Below, piece after piece: positions 10,901 through 23,187 of a stretch of 55,714 nucleotides of DNA. The stretch's first letter is position 1; each line of letters begins with the position of its first letter. Position numbers and translations under genes: made by a program. Under the pieces are notes generated by a model. The model was given only the letters and a program-made list of their open reading frames with translations. It made no database searches and was not told the origin of the DNA. The DNA comes from a virus: positions 1 to 55,714 of the IMG/VR virus record IMGVR_UViG_3300044451_000273. The stretch is one strand, 5' to 3'.

Positions 10901-13900
10901 TGTTGCAATAGTCACAGACGTTTCTGTTTCGATGAGCAATAATATTATTCCGTTACAAGTTCAAATGTTAGAAGAACCAACTTATCAGCATATTGGTGGT
11001 GGAGACAGTTATATTTCTATTTCAATAAAAGTTTTTGGAGAAAAAGAATTAATAAAACTTAGAAAAATATTTGATCACATTAACGGACTGGCTAGATTAG
11101 AAAACGCTGCTGGCGTTATGGGATTTATGGGAATCAAAAATATTATTACCGCATTGTCTGGAATAAAATATGTGCTTCCTCTTTCTTTTAATGTTTCAAC
11201 TATACCGAATTTTCCCCACGTGTATGATGTTTCATTAAGATTGGTAGACTTTGATATATTCCAGCAGAAGAGAGAAAAACTTTCTTCTGATCAGCAGAAA
11301 AAATTAATTGAAGAATTTGGAACGAAAAAAAATCCATTTTTGAGAATTAAGCAACTATGGGGAGCCTTCAATGCATACCCAGATTTCCCACTAGAACTAA
11401 GAAACAAAGATGGAGAGGTAGTAGGTTGTCTTGATCCAGATTTTTATTTCAGATCATTCGAAATGCTTGATAAAGATGTAGTTAGCAGTATAACCACAAA
11501 TAAAGGAAAGCTAGCAAAACTAGATGTAGAGCCAATCAATTTGAGTGATACAATTAAAATTGTAACACCCTATGGTGGTATGGTATATAAAAATGAGAAT
11601 GTAGTTGCCGTATTTAAAGAATACATTAATAAAAATGATTTAAATGGATTAAAACGCTACGCTAACTTAACGCTTAATTTGAATTCTTCACAAATTGCCT
11701 CTTTTATAGTTGAGGCTATGAAAACAGACGCAAACGAAAAATTCTTATTAGACTATGTAGATAGTTTAGAAGAGAGCGATTTTCCACAAAAAGACATTGC
11801 TGACGCATCTTTTAAAATTGTTTCTGGTCAATTGAAAATGGGAGACATTTACTCTAGGGATCCAGAAGCAGCCGCAGCATTGCAAAAAGCGCTAAGCAAC
11901 AGCACAAAAAATTCAGAAGATGATAAATATATAAGTTTTAATCCAGACGAACTAGATGCCCACGCTGTAATTCATACATTTCCAGCTGTAGAAAATCCAA
12001 ATGACTCAAAAATTCCGTCTATTATGCAAACGGCAGATGGATATCAGTTGGGTTATATTGACAAGGCAAATGGAAGATTTTATCTGACGATTGATGACGT
12101 AGCGGTGAAGAAAGACGCATCAATAAACTATATAGGGATTACAGATATACAAACTCCGGATAGGGGAACAACAAAAAGCCTTACTGGAGTACCTGGCGCA
12201 GCCGCTCTTTCTCAGTATCAATACGCCTTTTCGTCTGGAGATACCTCTAAACCAGAAACAATGAATACTCAAAAAAACGCAAAGTCTACTAGCGAACATT
12301 GGGAAAAAATGATGGTAGATACATCCTATAGGGATATTTCTGGAAGAATGGTTAGAGCCTTCCCAACATATATGTTATGGCTTATTTCTGAAAGAACGTT
12401 TGCTGGAACGAAACTTTTTGATAATTTTTATGGTTTACAATCAATTATCGACTTTTCAATAGTTTCCTCTGAAGATATGTTGGGTGATACTCTTGTGTTT
12501 AGGGTTTCTAATATGTACTCCAAATTGTCTACCAAAGAAATGACAGCAATATTTAATGGCGGCTTAGGAGAGCAGGAATCAAAGCCTGGGTTAGATCAAT
12601 TGTCACTGACAAGTGGTATGGAGCAGATAATAGATAGGACCCTAAATACAGCAAGAAACATGCTCGGCCACATGGAATCGCAGTATGTCGTAGATATTGA
12701 AAATATTAGATTAAAACCTGGGGTAAGAGTTCACCTTAGAGTTGGCTACGGATCTAATCCAAATTCTTTGGAGACCGTTTTTAATGGACTTATTACAGAG
12801 GTTGAACTTGGGGAGGTCGTTACCGTTACGTGCCAGTCCGATGCAATAGAGCTGAGTCCAATCGTTAACTCTGTGGATAAAAAGGGCTCTAGCGGTAAGA
12901 TTGACGGTGGATTAAATACTGGACTTTACTTATCGGAACCAAGAGATCTTATGGTTCGCCTTCTTTCGATGGGAAGCTCCAGGGTAAGAGAGGCATTTGC
13001 GTACGCCACTAGAGGACTAATTTTTTCAGAAAATAAATTTCGGTATTAAACACTTTGGAATGATACCCTACGCTCCACTGAACGAAATAGAGTTAAATAG
13101 AAATCTAGGCATAAGGAATGCAATTGGCGATACTTTACTGGCGATGGGTAATTCTGGAGGCAGTGGTCCAATCAGTTCAGCTGCGGGTATAGTTAGCGCA
13201 GGCATCGGTCAAGTAGCTGGGGGATTAAATCCGTTTGGCAACAACGCCAACCAAACTGGCCTGTCTGTTGGAGCAGATTTCCGAATTCCAGTTATTGGCT
13301 ACATGAGGACCATGTGGTCGAATTTTGCAGCTCAAAGAGATCTTGAAGTATTTAAAAGAAATATTTATCCTGGTAATGGAACTGGAATCGCCCAATTTCT
13401 TGGTGGTGATCTTGGAGATGGCTGGACAAACGCTGCCACTCTAACTCCCGAAGACAACCCAAATCCCAGATTACACTATTTGGATAGACTAACAGACGCC
13501 TCTTGGAATGATCTTTTGAGAAGATATGATAGCGGAGACAGCGCAGCAGCAGCGGCAGTTGATATCGCCAGTGCAGGAAAAGAATCAAGATCCAGCGGAG
13601 GAAAAGCTTCTGTGCTGTTAAGCGGTTCTTTACTCGCAGCTGGCGCAGCGCTGGCGGTGGGCACTGGCGGATTGGCTCTTCCTTTCATTGGTGGAGTTAC
13701 TGCAGCTTTTGGTGGAGCTACATTACTTGGTTCTTTATCTGGAAGAGGCGGAGCAAATATTTTTCAAACACTTGGACTTATAAGCACACTTGATGACGAC
13801 ATGCCTGGATTTGATGAAGTATCATTTAGAGCACAAACATATATGAAAACGGTTTGGGAAATGTTTCAGCTGTGTGCAAGATTACTGCCAAACTATATTG

Positions 13901-16900
13901 TTGCAATAAGACCATTCGAGGATAGGTCGACAATATTCTACGGTAAACCCCATTGGCTATACACGTCTGGTGTTGTTCCAATTACTACTGGTTTTCCATC
14001 AGAAAAGAAAGCTGTAGAACTTGGATTAAAAACTCCATCATACAGAAGCCCCGACGCAGAATTGATGGATCTACTAAATAAGGTCAATCAATCCTCTAAT
14101 CCAGTTGCCGACTACGAGGCATTCAGAACTATACAAAGTCCACTATTAAGTTTGGAGCAGATTGCAAGAGATCAGTCTCTTGGTGCAGACATATATGCTC
14201 CAGCTGGAGTTCTCAAGGGTAAGGTAATAAATCTGACTGATCCAAAAAGATTAAAGTATTTAGATTCAGAAAACAAGAAAGTCGTATCTGAAATACCAAC
14301 GAATAGGGGTTTTGCAACGATAGGCTTCCATTTGCCAATAACAAATAAAAAAGCCACTATACAAATGGACGTAAAAGAACTGCTATCTATTCACAAAGAA
14401 ATACCTCAAATGCCGCTAAGATATTCTTTTCCATATTTTACAGATAGAGTATCTGGCGCAGTGCTACTAGATTATCCGTTTTACGCCTTATCAAACAAGA
14501 GAGACATAAAAAATGTAACCATACATAAAGGTGATAAAGAATACGAAAAGTTTCTCGAAGATGATATATATGTAACCCTTCTTGATTATGAGTCTAAATT
14601 GGTCGGAACTACTCCCTTAGTAGATATTGTTCAAGGATCGACTAACAAAAACGAATTTACAATACTTCTTTCTGCAATTTCGTTTACAAATTCCGTTGGA
14701 GCAAGTGCTGTTTTAAATCCAGAAAACGCAATATTTGAAATCTCTCAAACTATTCCAAACCCAAGTCTTAAGAATTTAGTCAGAATGCCCTTGCCCATGA
14801 TGAAAAACGAGCTTTTCAATATCAAGACTAAAGTTGAAGGATCTTGGGAATATGAGTATATTAATCAACTTAAGATTACATCAGCTAGTAATTTTAGCTA
14901 TAGAGAATGGGGTTCGCCAGAATCAGCAATAGATGAGCAGTTTTACATCGCTATGAGATGGCCTTACGATATATCTGATGGTGACAAAGATAGTGAGTTG
15001 TTTAAAAAATTTAAAGAAAAATATTTTAAAGATAGAAAAGATAACGAGTTTTACGGTAGTCCTTCTGACTATAAACAGAGAAAAGTTTTAGTTTATAGTC
15101 CAATAACAAGAACCGCTGTTGTTTGTAAGCCAGCATTTTTTATGTGGGGTAAAAATGATGAAGTAGACTCATATAGCTCTAGCGATGAAGCAGGATTTGA
15201 AATAGTTAATACTACAATACAGGCAATAGTTTCCCCCGACGCTGCATACTATTTGGGAATGATGCACCTAAGCCCGTTAGAGCAGCCGCCTAGTAGCGGT
15301 GGAAAATTCCAAGCAATTATAAATAAATTTAACAGCAGTTTAGCAGAGCAAGCAGCAACAAGTTTGGCAAAAGCTGGTTTAGCTCCAGTACCAATTCCTA
15401 GAGAATGCTATTTTACTTTTGTTGATGATGACATACCACTTGGTGTTGTTACAACACTATACAATCCAGCAAATGAATTTCAACTTACAGAAGAAGCTAA
15501 AGCGGCTTTTTCGGGAGATGGTCATTATATTGTTGGATTTGGTCGTTTTGATGCAAGTGAAACAAAAGATAAAAAACTTCTGGCACAACTTGTCGGTAAG
15601 GGTATATTTACAAAACCAGAATTTGTGAACAGTTCAACTGCAGATGGCATGGAACGAGAAATACTTAATTCAAATATAAAAAATTCACTGTACACCAATA
15701 AACGGAGCGTTCCAAGAACTGTCTCCCGTTGGTGGAGTAAATCTTCTAACAGATGGTGACTTCGCCATAGCCTCAGCAAGAGGGGCAAATGTTCTTCCAT
15801 CTGGCAAAGGAAAGGATGGCTACTTTGATTTAGTTCTTGCAGCCAAATATGATTCTTTATCCAGAAATGCGCTTTATAAAATCTTAGATAACGAATCTGC
15901 AACAACGGGGAGTAGAGATACGGCTAGCGGCAGGGTTCAATTTGCCGCAATATATGATCCACTGGATGGAACCTCCAGGGAAGCAAGATCTTTTTATGAC
16001 GAAGGATACAGCGCAACAACTCACGTTATAGCCGGAGACGGTAGAACACTAGCTGAAGCAAATGACGTTTGGGATCAGTTCAGATTTGGATATCATAATT
16101 ATGATACTGTTAAAAAAGTTTTTTTTGACGCATTTGGGCTTGATCCAGACGATGACACACCAATACCAGAATCAATAATGCAGGTTATCAGAAATCCAAA
16201 GGCTAACCCAGAAATTATAAAAAAATACTCTTCCTCTGGAAATAGCGCAGTAGATGAATTTTCTCTCCTACTAGGAAGTGATTTTATTAGTCAAAAAACT
16301 CCAACATATTCGGACTATTCGGACTATTTAGACAGGCGATATGGTGCATCTGTCAAAAAAGATGCAAATAATAAAACTATATATACCCAGCAGGTATCTG
16401 AAGCGATAGAATACGCTAGAAAAAACCTGATAGACGCTTCGCTTGATCAGGGTGGCTTGATAAATTATTTTAATACACTCATTGTATCTAAGTACAAAAT
16501 GCTTGGAAAGTTTTTTCAAAACGCAAGTAATGTTAGTTTGATTGTTGGCCAAACAGTTGGCGGAGGTTTAGTAAAAACATCTGATATTTTGAACAAGACA
16601 AAATCTAATAAATTAAGCGCAAAACAAGTATTCCTGCTTATAGTTGGACTATTTAGACAGGCAATGTGGCAGGATCCATATGCAAGAGCATGGCTGGTGC
16701 TAAAGCCATCAAGAAAAATAGGAATCGGTTTCGGCGCTATCGGAGATGAATGGGATTTTAAGGATGTAGATAAAATATTTGCGGCATTTATAGATCCGAA
16801 TCAAAACTATTCTTCTGATAAAAAGAGGTTTTTAAAACTATTAGCTGATAATAAAGGAGAGGGAAATAGTGCAAGTAATTTTATAGGCGTACTTGCCCAC

Positions 16901-19375
16901 AATGTAGATAGTTTTTGGGATGCCAACATAGGTCCACTATTTACCGCCCTAAGTGACGGACTAAGTGGTCTTATGAATATGTTCAGAATATCAATGATGC
17001 AGATGGGATATCAATTGTCTGAAGTTGACAACTTTGCAAGACAGGCGAATGTTTTAAACAAGGTTTTAAATGATTCTATTTATTATTCTATGGGCAGACC
17101 AGGATCTATTTTAAGGGCTATTGATAATCCATTTACCAGAGAATATGGTGAGCCAGTTGTTGAAGTAAGAGAACCATTCCAGAGAATGCATTATTTGAGC
17201 TCTTTCTCAACTATATTAAATAACAATATTCGAGAAACCACTACAAACGTAGCCACATTGGTCACCGCCGTTTCTGACGGAAAATATCCAGTTACAGTTT
17301 CTCTTGATAAAAGCATACCGTCCGAAAGACAGACAGAAAAAACGGTTGAAACTGGACTCTATTTTGATAATCTTTTTGGTTCTGGCATTACAGGTTTGAT
17401 ACATCCATTGGTCAACCCAATTGAATTTTCAAGAAGCGCCATAAAAACAACACAGGGCGCACCAGACGAATTGTCGGCAAGACGAGTGGCTCTTTCGCAT
17501 TTAAAAGAGTCTCTAAAGGATATATATTCAGGAGAATTAATAGTATTGGGAAGTGCAGATATAAGGCCGCACGATCTTGTGTATTTAGCTGACGTTTACG
17601 AAAGGATGTATGGAATATTTGAAGTTGAACAGGTGGTTCATCATTTTACTCCCAATATGGGATTTATTACATCGATAACCCCCAATGCTTTTGTGACAGT
17701 CAATGATCCAGCAAGATGGTTTATGTCATCGTGGATGCATTCGTGGTTTTCAATACAGAATATCAGAAACGATACAAGAATGATTATGAATTCGGTACAA
17801 GCAGGCAGCACTGGAATATTATCTAATGGAAATATATCCGTTGATGGTTTAGCGCAAACCTTAAGAGCTCAGATGTTAGGTGGAGTTCAATTTACCCATG
17901 GTTCTAGTGCTTTAAGTAAAGATATTATGGCAAATTTTACAGCAGAGGGATTATTTGATGCCAAGAGTCAGGTTGAGCAGCAGTTGAAAGCAAACGCAGA
18001 TGCAAAAGTTAGTCTAAGTGGTTTGGCCGCAATGTACGCAGTTACAACTGTCGGTTCTGCCGCTGTTGGATCTTTGATTGGTGGTCCAATTGGCGCCGGC
18101 CTTGCTGCTGGAATAGCTACAGATTTAATGTGGAAGGGCTGGAAATGGGTGAGGGATAATGTTCTTGATCAACATGGGTGTTATATTTCTTATTTAAATA
18201 GAAATGGTCAACCAATGGACGCCGGGCTTTCCATAAATCAGGGCATGGTGGTTGGCAGGTATCATACCAAAAGACTATTACCAGGAATTTTGGGAGTTCG
18301 CACAAAGGTTAGAACCATTGAAGGAAATGTGACAGTAAGATACGACGACCTGCTCAGAAATATGGGATGGAAGGAAAAACAGATAACAGATCTTACAAGA
18401 TATGTTAGCATGGAAAACGCGCTAGTAAACGCTGAAGTGTTAAAATATTCTGGAACTGGTCCTGATAAAGCTGGATTTAATCAGTTCTTTAAAGTTTTAT
18501 GTAAATTAAATAAAGTTATAGATGGAGATGAAATAGAGGTTATAGATCTTTTGAATACGCAGGCAGCGCCATTTAAGGTAAGATTAGAGGGAATTATTGC
18601 ATCAAAAATGGGAGTATTTCAAGGATTTGTAAATACTTCTACGTCTTCAAATCCAGTTCAAGGAGTTAATATTGACTCTCCTGGCGCACAAGCGGCCGCC
18701 TTTATTTACGAAAAACTTTTCCAAGTTCCATTTGTTATTAGACTTTCTCCCAATAGCGCTTCGTCTACTTCTATGTATACAGAAGATGATCTGCAGCCAG
18801 GATCAAAATTGAATAATCCACGTAGTTATCTCAAAGGTAAGTATTATGGAGATTCTGAAGCTCAAAAATCTTTAGGAACAGTATTTTATAGAATGATAGA
18901 TACCGATGTTCAAGATAACGTTAAATATGTTAGGAGATTATTTATAGAAAATATTAATGTGAACGTAAAAACTATAAAAAAGCGATTCAAAGAAGCTCTG
19001 TATTTAGATTCGGTTTTATATAACAAATTTGATGTTATTTATTCATCTATATTTAATTCTACTGTAAAAGAATACTTCGAAGTAACTGGATCATCTGATC
19101 CGCTGATAAGTATTTCAAATGAAAAAATAAAAGTATTTAATGTTTTAGTTAATTTTAAGATTATGGAAGCTCTTTATTCTAAGGCCTCAGAGTGGCCATA
19201 TGTTGGTTGGGACGAGTACTATGATGATGGTGGTGCGGCTACTTTGAATTGGGAGTTGGTTACAAATAACTTAGCGCAAGTATATACTCTAGACTTACTC
19301 AGAAGCAGGCCAGCGGAAATAGGACTAGATGAACAAATACCAAATGCAAAATATGTTGAACAAAGGTCAGATTAA
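7997..19375 (+). CDS. Giant 3791-residue baseplate hub-like protein (three CGG +1 sites)
   Basis: One continuous product from ATG 7997 to TAA 19375 when three CGG codons (8678, 13041, 15703; residues 228, 1682, 2569) are shifted +1. Two copies of a similar beta-rich domain occur near residues 460-640 and 970-1100; both contain a serine-threonine-Ile turn followed by a strand ending in aromatic-Asn/Asp (SISTITNYP and NVSTIPNFP). Around nt 12719-12860 a segment with VHLRVGYGSNPNS, VFNGLITEVE and TVTCQSDAIEL resembles gpD/VgrG-type hub proteins. Hydrophobic glycine-rich stretches occur near nt 13600-13740 and 18005-18115. Near nt 18500-19000 is a degenerate staphylococcal-nuclease-like fold. Position before the lysin and spike fits a central hub. 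Such length in one chain is unusual; post-translational cleavage is possible but not visible. Confidence 0.85.
8678..8681 (+). other. CGG +1 recoding site 8 (CGGC)
   Basis: Follows TCT; one of only two sites with C as fourth base. Unshifted reading stops at 8686, two codons later; the shifted reading is M-H-S-G-Y-E-G-I-G-S. Confidence 0.93.
12719..12862 (+). other. gpD/VgrG-like segment inside the giant hub protein
   Basis: The translation runs GVRVHLRVGYGSNPNS then VFNGLITEVELG then VTVTCQSDAIELS. The order of a strand with V-x-V-x-x-GY, a [VF]-x-G-x-[IV] turn, and a strand with a polar residue before D is typical of tail hub proteins. The assignment rests on pattern resemblance only. Confidence 0.5.
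13041..13044 (+). other. CGG +1 recoding site 9 (CGGT)
   Basis: Follows TTT. Unshifted reading stops at 13049; the shifted reading is E-N-K-F-G-I-K-H-F-G. About 2100 residues of the hub protein lie downstream. Confidence 0.92.
15703..15706 (+). other. CGG +1 recoding site 10 (CGGA)
   Basis: Follows AAA. Unshifted reading stops at 15759; the shifted reading T-N-K-G-A-F-Q-E-L-S-P-V-G-G continues through a stretch (15760-16177) that has no other plausible gene. Confidence 0.92.
18500..19000 (+). other. Degenerate SNase-like (OB-fold) domain in the hub protein
   Basis: VIDGDEIEV (nt 18515 on) matches the VxDGDT strand of thermonucleases. It is followed by FKVRLEGIIASKMG where active members have a RLxGIDTPE-type motif, then SPGAQAAAFIYEKL, like the helix that follows the active site. 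The Arg is kept, but the Asp-Thr-Pro-Glu positions are Ile-Ala-Ser-Lys, so the fold appears structural and not catalytic. Assignment is by eye. Confidence 0.5.
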
Positions 19376-19377
19376 AT

Positions 19378-22109
19378 ATGGATGATTTTGGACTGTCAAT
19401 AAACGATTTTGATAATTCAGGATCTTTTACTGCAAAAATAGCAGAAGGATTTAATCCTGGTGGAAGTAATAGCTTAGCGACCTCTGCCTCTAAAGAAAAA
19501 TATGTTAACCAATCTCTGACCTCTAGAGACGTAATAGATATAATGGGTGGACGGAGCGTTATCTAGAAATCCAGCCACATTGATGGATGTTAATAGTAAA
19601 TTTGTGCAATCCTCGCTGCATGGAGTATTGACAGCTGGTTCAAAGTATGAGGGATTCAAGATTCCAAATCCAGAATATCAAGGAAATAATGGTGAAGAAC
19701 AGTTTTTAAACGGCACGCCAGCATACATGAGAACAGTGTCTCAATCAATGATGGGAACGGGATTGGCACCATCAAGAACTACAAATCCACTATTGGAAAA
19801 AATGATTGGAGAAATGGCTAAGAATAAGTCAGTTTCATATGTTGGAGAATCGGATGGAGCTGTTTATAAACATAATAACATTGAATATGAATTCGTAGAG
19901 AATGTTCCGTCTTTGGGGGTTCGCCCAGTAGCAATAGTCAACGATTTGTCAGAGGATGAATCTGAAATCTATCTAGAAAGAGGTCGAGAATTAAATAAAA
20001 GAATTCCAGAACCAGCCCTAAGCGTTGGGTTTGCGTTTGATATTCCAAATCAACTAAGTTCGTACAGTTTTTCGCAAACACAATCGTATTATCCAGGAAT
20101 GTCCGAACAGGCAAAAATTACCCAGGATATGATTAGTGCACCCAGTAAAAGGGCATATGTTTGTACAGCTTTAATCGAGTGCTTATTAATGTTAACTGAT
20201 CCAACTAGAGGTGTTTCGATCAAAGGTAGATTTGGTCTTGCTAGGGCAATACTTTCCGAAGATGATGCAAGCAACAGAAATATAAATCCAACAAGCGGAA
20301 TAGATGCAAAAAACACAAATGCGATGTCTGATCATGTATTTGGAAGAGCTTTTGATATAGATGCAATAGACTCTTTTTCAAACTTTGGGAAATCAAAAGA
20401 ACACTACGCAGCCTCTTTGACCTACGTGCTAGAAAGACTCAATGCACTACCGATGCAACTGATACCAGATTTGATTATTATTAGCCCAGATGTCGCAAGA
20501 GATATTGGTGTTATGGAAGGATATGACTCAGAAAGCACTGCCCTTAAAACAATGTATCCAAATTTAAAATATGTCAACTTTGAGTCCGCACCAGAACATG
20601 ACAACAATATTCATATTAGTTTTAGCCACAATAGGGCTGGACAGTATATCGGATCTCCTGGTTGGAAAACGGTTTCTAATTCGCAATCATCAACTTCCAA
20701 TTCTGGGGTTCCCGTTAATACAGAAGAGGATACTTCTAAAGCAAAAGAAAAAGGATACACAAATTATAAATCTGGCACTTCGTCAAATCTTGAAATTAAT
20801 GAGATGTTTATACTTTTAACTAAAGAGGGACCGTTTAATGAAGAAGTAGCAGCAGTGCTATGTGCAATTGCCGCTAGAGAAAGTTCAACAAACCCTGGAT
20901 CATTTAATGGCAAGTGTAGCGAGACAGCTACAGAATGGCAGGGCGATTATTCTGTTGGAATGTTTCAGTTTAATTTAATTGGCCTAATGAACAAAGCAAG
21001 AAACTTCTCTGGAAGTGTTCCACTTTATTACGACGGCTCATCTGTGAATCCACAGATGATTTTAGCTTCTGATTTAGCATATACTCCCCGGAAAGCAGCA
21101 GGGATGGGATCCAAATGCCATTGGGAAAAAAATGATAGAGCTTCAAAATAATGGTAAGACAGATACCGATGATAGATTGTGGTATCCAATTAACCAGGTA
21201 TGGATGCTAATGAACAAATGGGGAAGATCTGACTTTAAAAATACATCTAAAATATCACAATCAAATGGATTTTATCACTGGGGTGATTATGGAGATAGAT
21301 CAGATGTTGGTTTTATCTTTCAGGTAAGATTTCAAGACGCAGTTGACGCGTATCTCAAAAGCGGAAAATCTATAGAGGATTTATTTGCCTGGGTTAGAAA
21401 TAATCTTCCTAAATTTAACCCCAAAACAAAATCATACTTAGAAGGATGGTTAAATGGAGAAGTGTATTACGATAAGCCAAGGAATGGAAACATAAAAGAC
21501 GAGACAAAAAGCAAACCCATAACCTATGGCGGAACATCCACAGAGCAGTCTCCTGGTGCACAAAATGACAATGACAATGAAAAGACCTTTACCAAAACTC
21601 AAGTTCTGGATGCAGCAAACTGGCTTAAGGCCTATAGGATACAGGAATGGTTAAGTACCTATAGGAAAGATCTTGATGGCAATTTCCAATGCGAAAGGTT
21701 CGCTAGAGTTTTATCTGCGGTAATAGGTACGTTTGGCAGGAGGGAAGACAACTTGGTAAAACAAAATTGGGTTGGTGGACAGTTTGAACAGACAGTTCCT
21801 ACGCCGAGTTTGCGACAATTTGAAACCGCATTTGCTCACTGGGAAAATGTTAGCAGCGGAGAACAAAATAAACATTGGTTTGCCGCCGATTCGGAAACAG
21901 GAAAAAATCCACCAGTTGGATACATTGTGTATTGGAGTGGCGGCGCAGATGGCGCAGGTCATAATGGAGTTTCTGTCGGCGCAGGAGAATATGTCGATCA
22001 GCACACCAGCGATAAAAGACCAAGTCCAAGAGCAATATCATTCAAAGATTTTCCAGGCAGTTCGTACAAATACCTGGGCTGTTCTAGCGTGTGGTCTGTA
22101 TCGGAATAG
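19378..22109 (+). CDS. Three-domain tail-associated peptidoglycan hydrolase (two CGG +1 sites)
   Basis: A 909-residue product from ATG 19378, two bases after the hub stop, restored by +1 shifts at 19552 (residue 59) and 21089 (residue 571). Around residue 315 the motif SDHVFGRAFDID fits the S-x-H-x-x-G-x-A-x-D zinc signature of M15/VanY-type peptidases, with NNIHISFSH as the later His strand. Around residue 495-530, AIAARESSTNPGSFNG and DYSVGMFQFN fit a lysozyme/lytic transglycosylase with the Glu in RES as probable acid. The C-terminal part has NFQCERFA (Cys near residue 771) and GAGHNGVSVG (His near 861), a CHAP/NlpC-P60 Cys-His pair. The enzyme should open the host wall during DNA injection. 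The second site lies within or just after the transglycosylase domain, so the CHAP domain is made only after the shift. Confidence 0.88.
19552..19555 (+). other. CGG +1 recoding site 11 (CGGA)
   Basis: Follows GGA. Unshifted reading stops at 19566; the shifted reading I-M-G-G-G-A-L-S-R-N leads into all three lysin domains. Confidence 0.92.
21089..21092 (+). other. CGG +1 recoding site 12 (CGGA)
   Basis: Follows CCC, the one context where P-site slippage (CCC to CCC) would also be possible. Unshifted reading stops at 21151; the shifted reading Y-T-P-G-K-Q-Q-G-W-D-P completes the lysozyme-like region and leads to the CHAP-like domain. Confidence 0.92.
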
Positions 22110-22134
22110 TAGCCGAGATAGGGGAAACAAAAAA

Positions 22135-22498
22135 ATGAAATATTATCCAAAATTTGACCAGAGACTAAATTCTCATCTTGAGAACCAAAGAATGCAGCAG
22201 TCAAAAACACGACTTGGTACTGTTATGTCTTATGAAAAAATTACCAACACAGTTATGGTTGTTATGGATGACAAATTCGCAAACACAGCTCGGCAATATT
22301 TATAGAGCGGTTCCATGCCCATCGATACAGGGCGTACAAATGGTTGCGCCGATTGCGGGTTCTCGTTGTATAATAGGGTTTAGGGATGATTCCGAAACAC
22401 TGCCCTACGTAGTATCGTTCGTAGACGATGGGTCATCTATTGGTAAATATGGGCCATCTACATTTGTTAACACCGGAATACCAAAGTTTATGGTTTAA
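22135..22498 (+). CDS. Baseplate OB-fold/spike protein (one CGG +1 site)
   Basis: A 120-residue protein from ATG 22135 to TAA 22498 with a shift at 22291 (residue 53). The joined sequence has the layout of the OB-fold of phage baseplate spikes (gpV/gp5-N type): TRLGTVMSYE, then VMVVMDD, then RAVPCPSIQG and CIIGFRDDSETLPYVVSF. The conserved features GTV, a short charged loop, V-P-C-P and a late G-F-x-D-x-D are split between the two frames, which supports the join. It sits between the lysin and another spike-like protein, as expected for the membrane-piercing module. An upstream GGGG within AGATAGGGGAAAC is a weak possible ribosome-binding site. Confidence 0.85.
22291..22294 (+). other. CGG +1 recoding site 13 (CGGC)
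   Basis: Follows GCT. Unshifted reading stops at 22305; the shifted reading is N-T-A-G-N-I-Y-R-A-V-P and rejoins the OB-fold pattern. Confidence 0.93.
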
Positions 22499-22500
22499 AT

Positions 22501-23187
22501 ATGGCTGAAAAAATTAACGCAGAAAAAAATTTTGAGTCATCTGTTGGAAACACGGCAACAGAAGTTGATGTTATAAATAGAAGAAAAACTTTCTCTTCTA
22601 GAGAAGTTGGAATTACTCATCCAGACAATCCAGGATTTTTAAGACTGACGGACTCCGGTGATATTGAGATATTTGCCGCTCCAGGGGTTGGAATTGTGAT
22701 AAACGGTTCAACAAGAACTGTTTCCATTTTTGCTGATAATATTAAATTTCATTGTAAAGATGACGGCTTAAAATGGAATTCAAAAGAGTTTAACAGTTCA
22801 GCTATAGTATTTGCTGAGCCAGCATTAATAGCATCAAATCATAAAGATTTTAATCCTGGATTTAAAAATGCAGATTATTATATTAATAATATAGTTCAAT
22901 ATGACCAGGAAGATATTCAGCAGACGGTTACTATTAATGGTGATTATGATTATGTTACAGCTACAAATGTAACGCCATGGGAAGAAAAATTATCGGCGGC
23001 TTCGTCAGCCCAAAGCCAAAGTTTTACCCAACAAGAACTAGATGAAGCCAATTCTTATTGGCATAAGAATCAGGAAGTTTTAAAATATACAATACAAGAG
23101 GCGTTAGACGGGCTTTTAAAATTAAAACAAATGGGCTATACTATGGAGCAAGCAAAAGCTAGATTATTAGAGGATAAGAATGTCTGA
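22501..23187 (+). CDS. Baseplate spike-associated protein
   Basis: A 228-residue protein starting at ATG 22501, two bases after the preceding TAA, and overlapping the next gene by 8 bases. The middle (LRLTDSGDIEIFAAPGVGIV, then VSIFADNIKFHC) has alternating short hydrophobic strands and Gly/Asp turns like beta-helical or OB-fold spike tips. The C-terminal 60 residues form a Glu/Lys-rich helix with a Q-M-G-Y-T-M-E-Q-A-K segment. No catalytic motif is visible. Order and size fit a spike or spike-cap component. No in-phase CGG. Confidence 0.7.
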   Translation: MAEKINAEKNFESSVGNTATEVDVINRRKTFSSREVGITHPDNPGFLRLTDSGDIEIFAAPGVGIVINGSTRTVSIFADNIKFHCKDDGLKWNSKEFNSSAIVFAEPALIASNHKDFNPGFKNADYYINNIVQYDQEDIQQTVTINGDYDYVTATNVTPWEEKLSAASSAQSQSFTQQELDEANSYWHKNQEVLKYTIQEALDGLLKLKQMGYTMEQAKARLLEDKNV

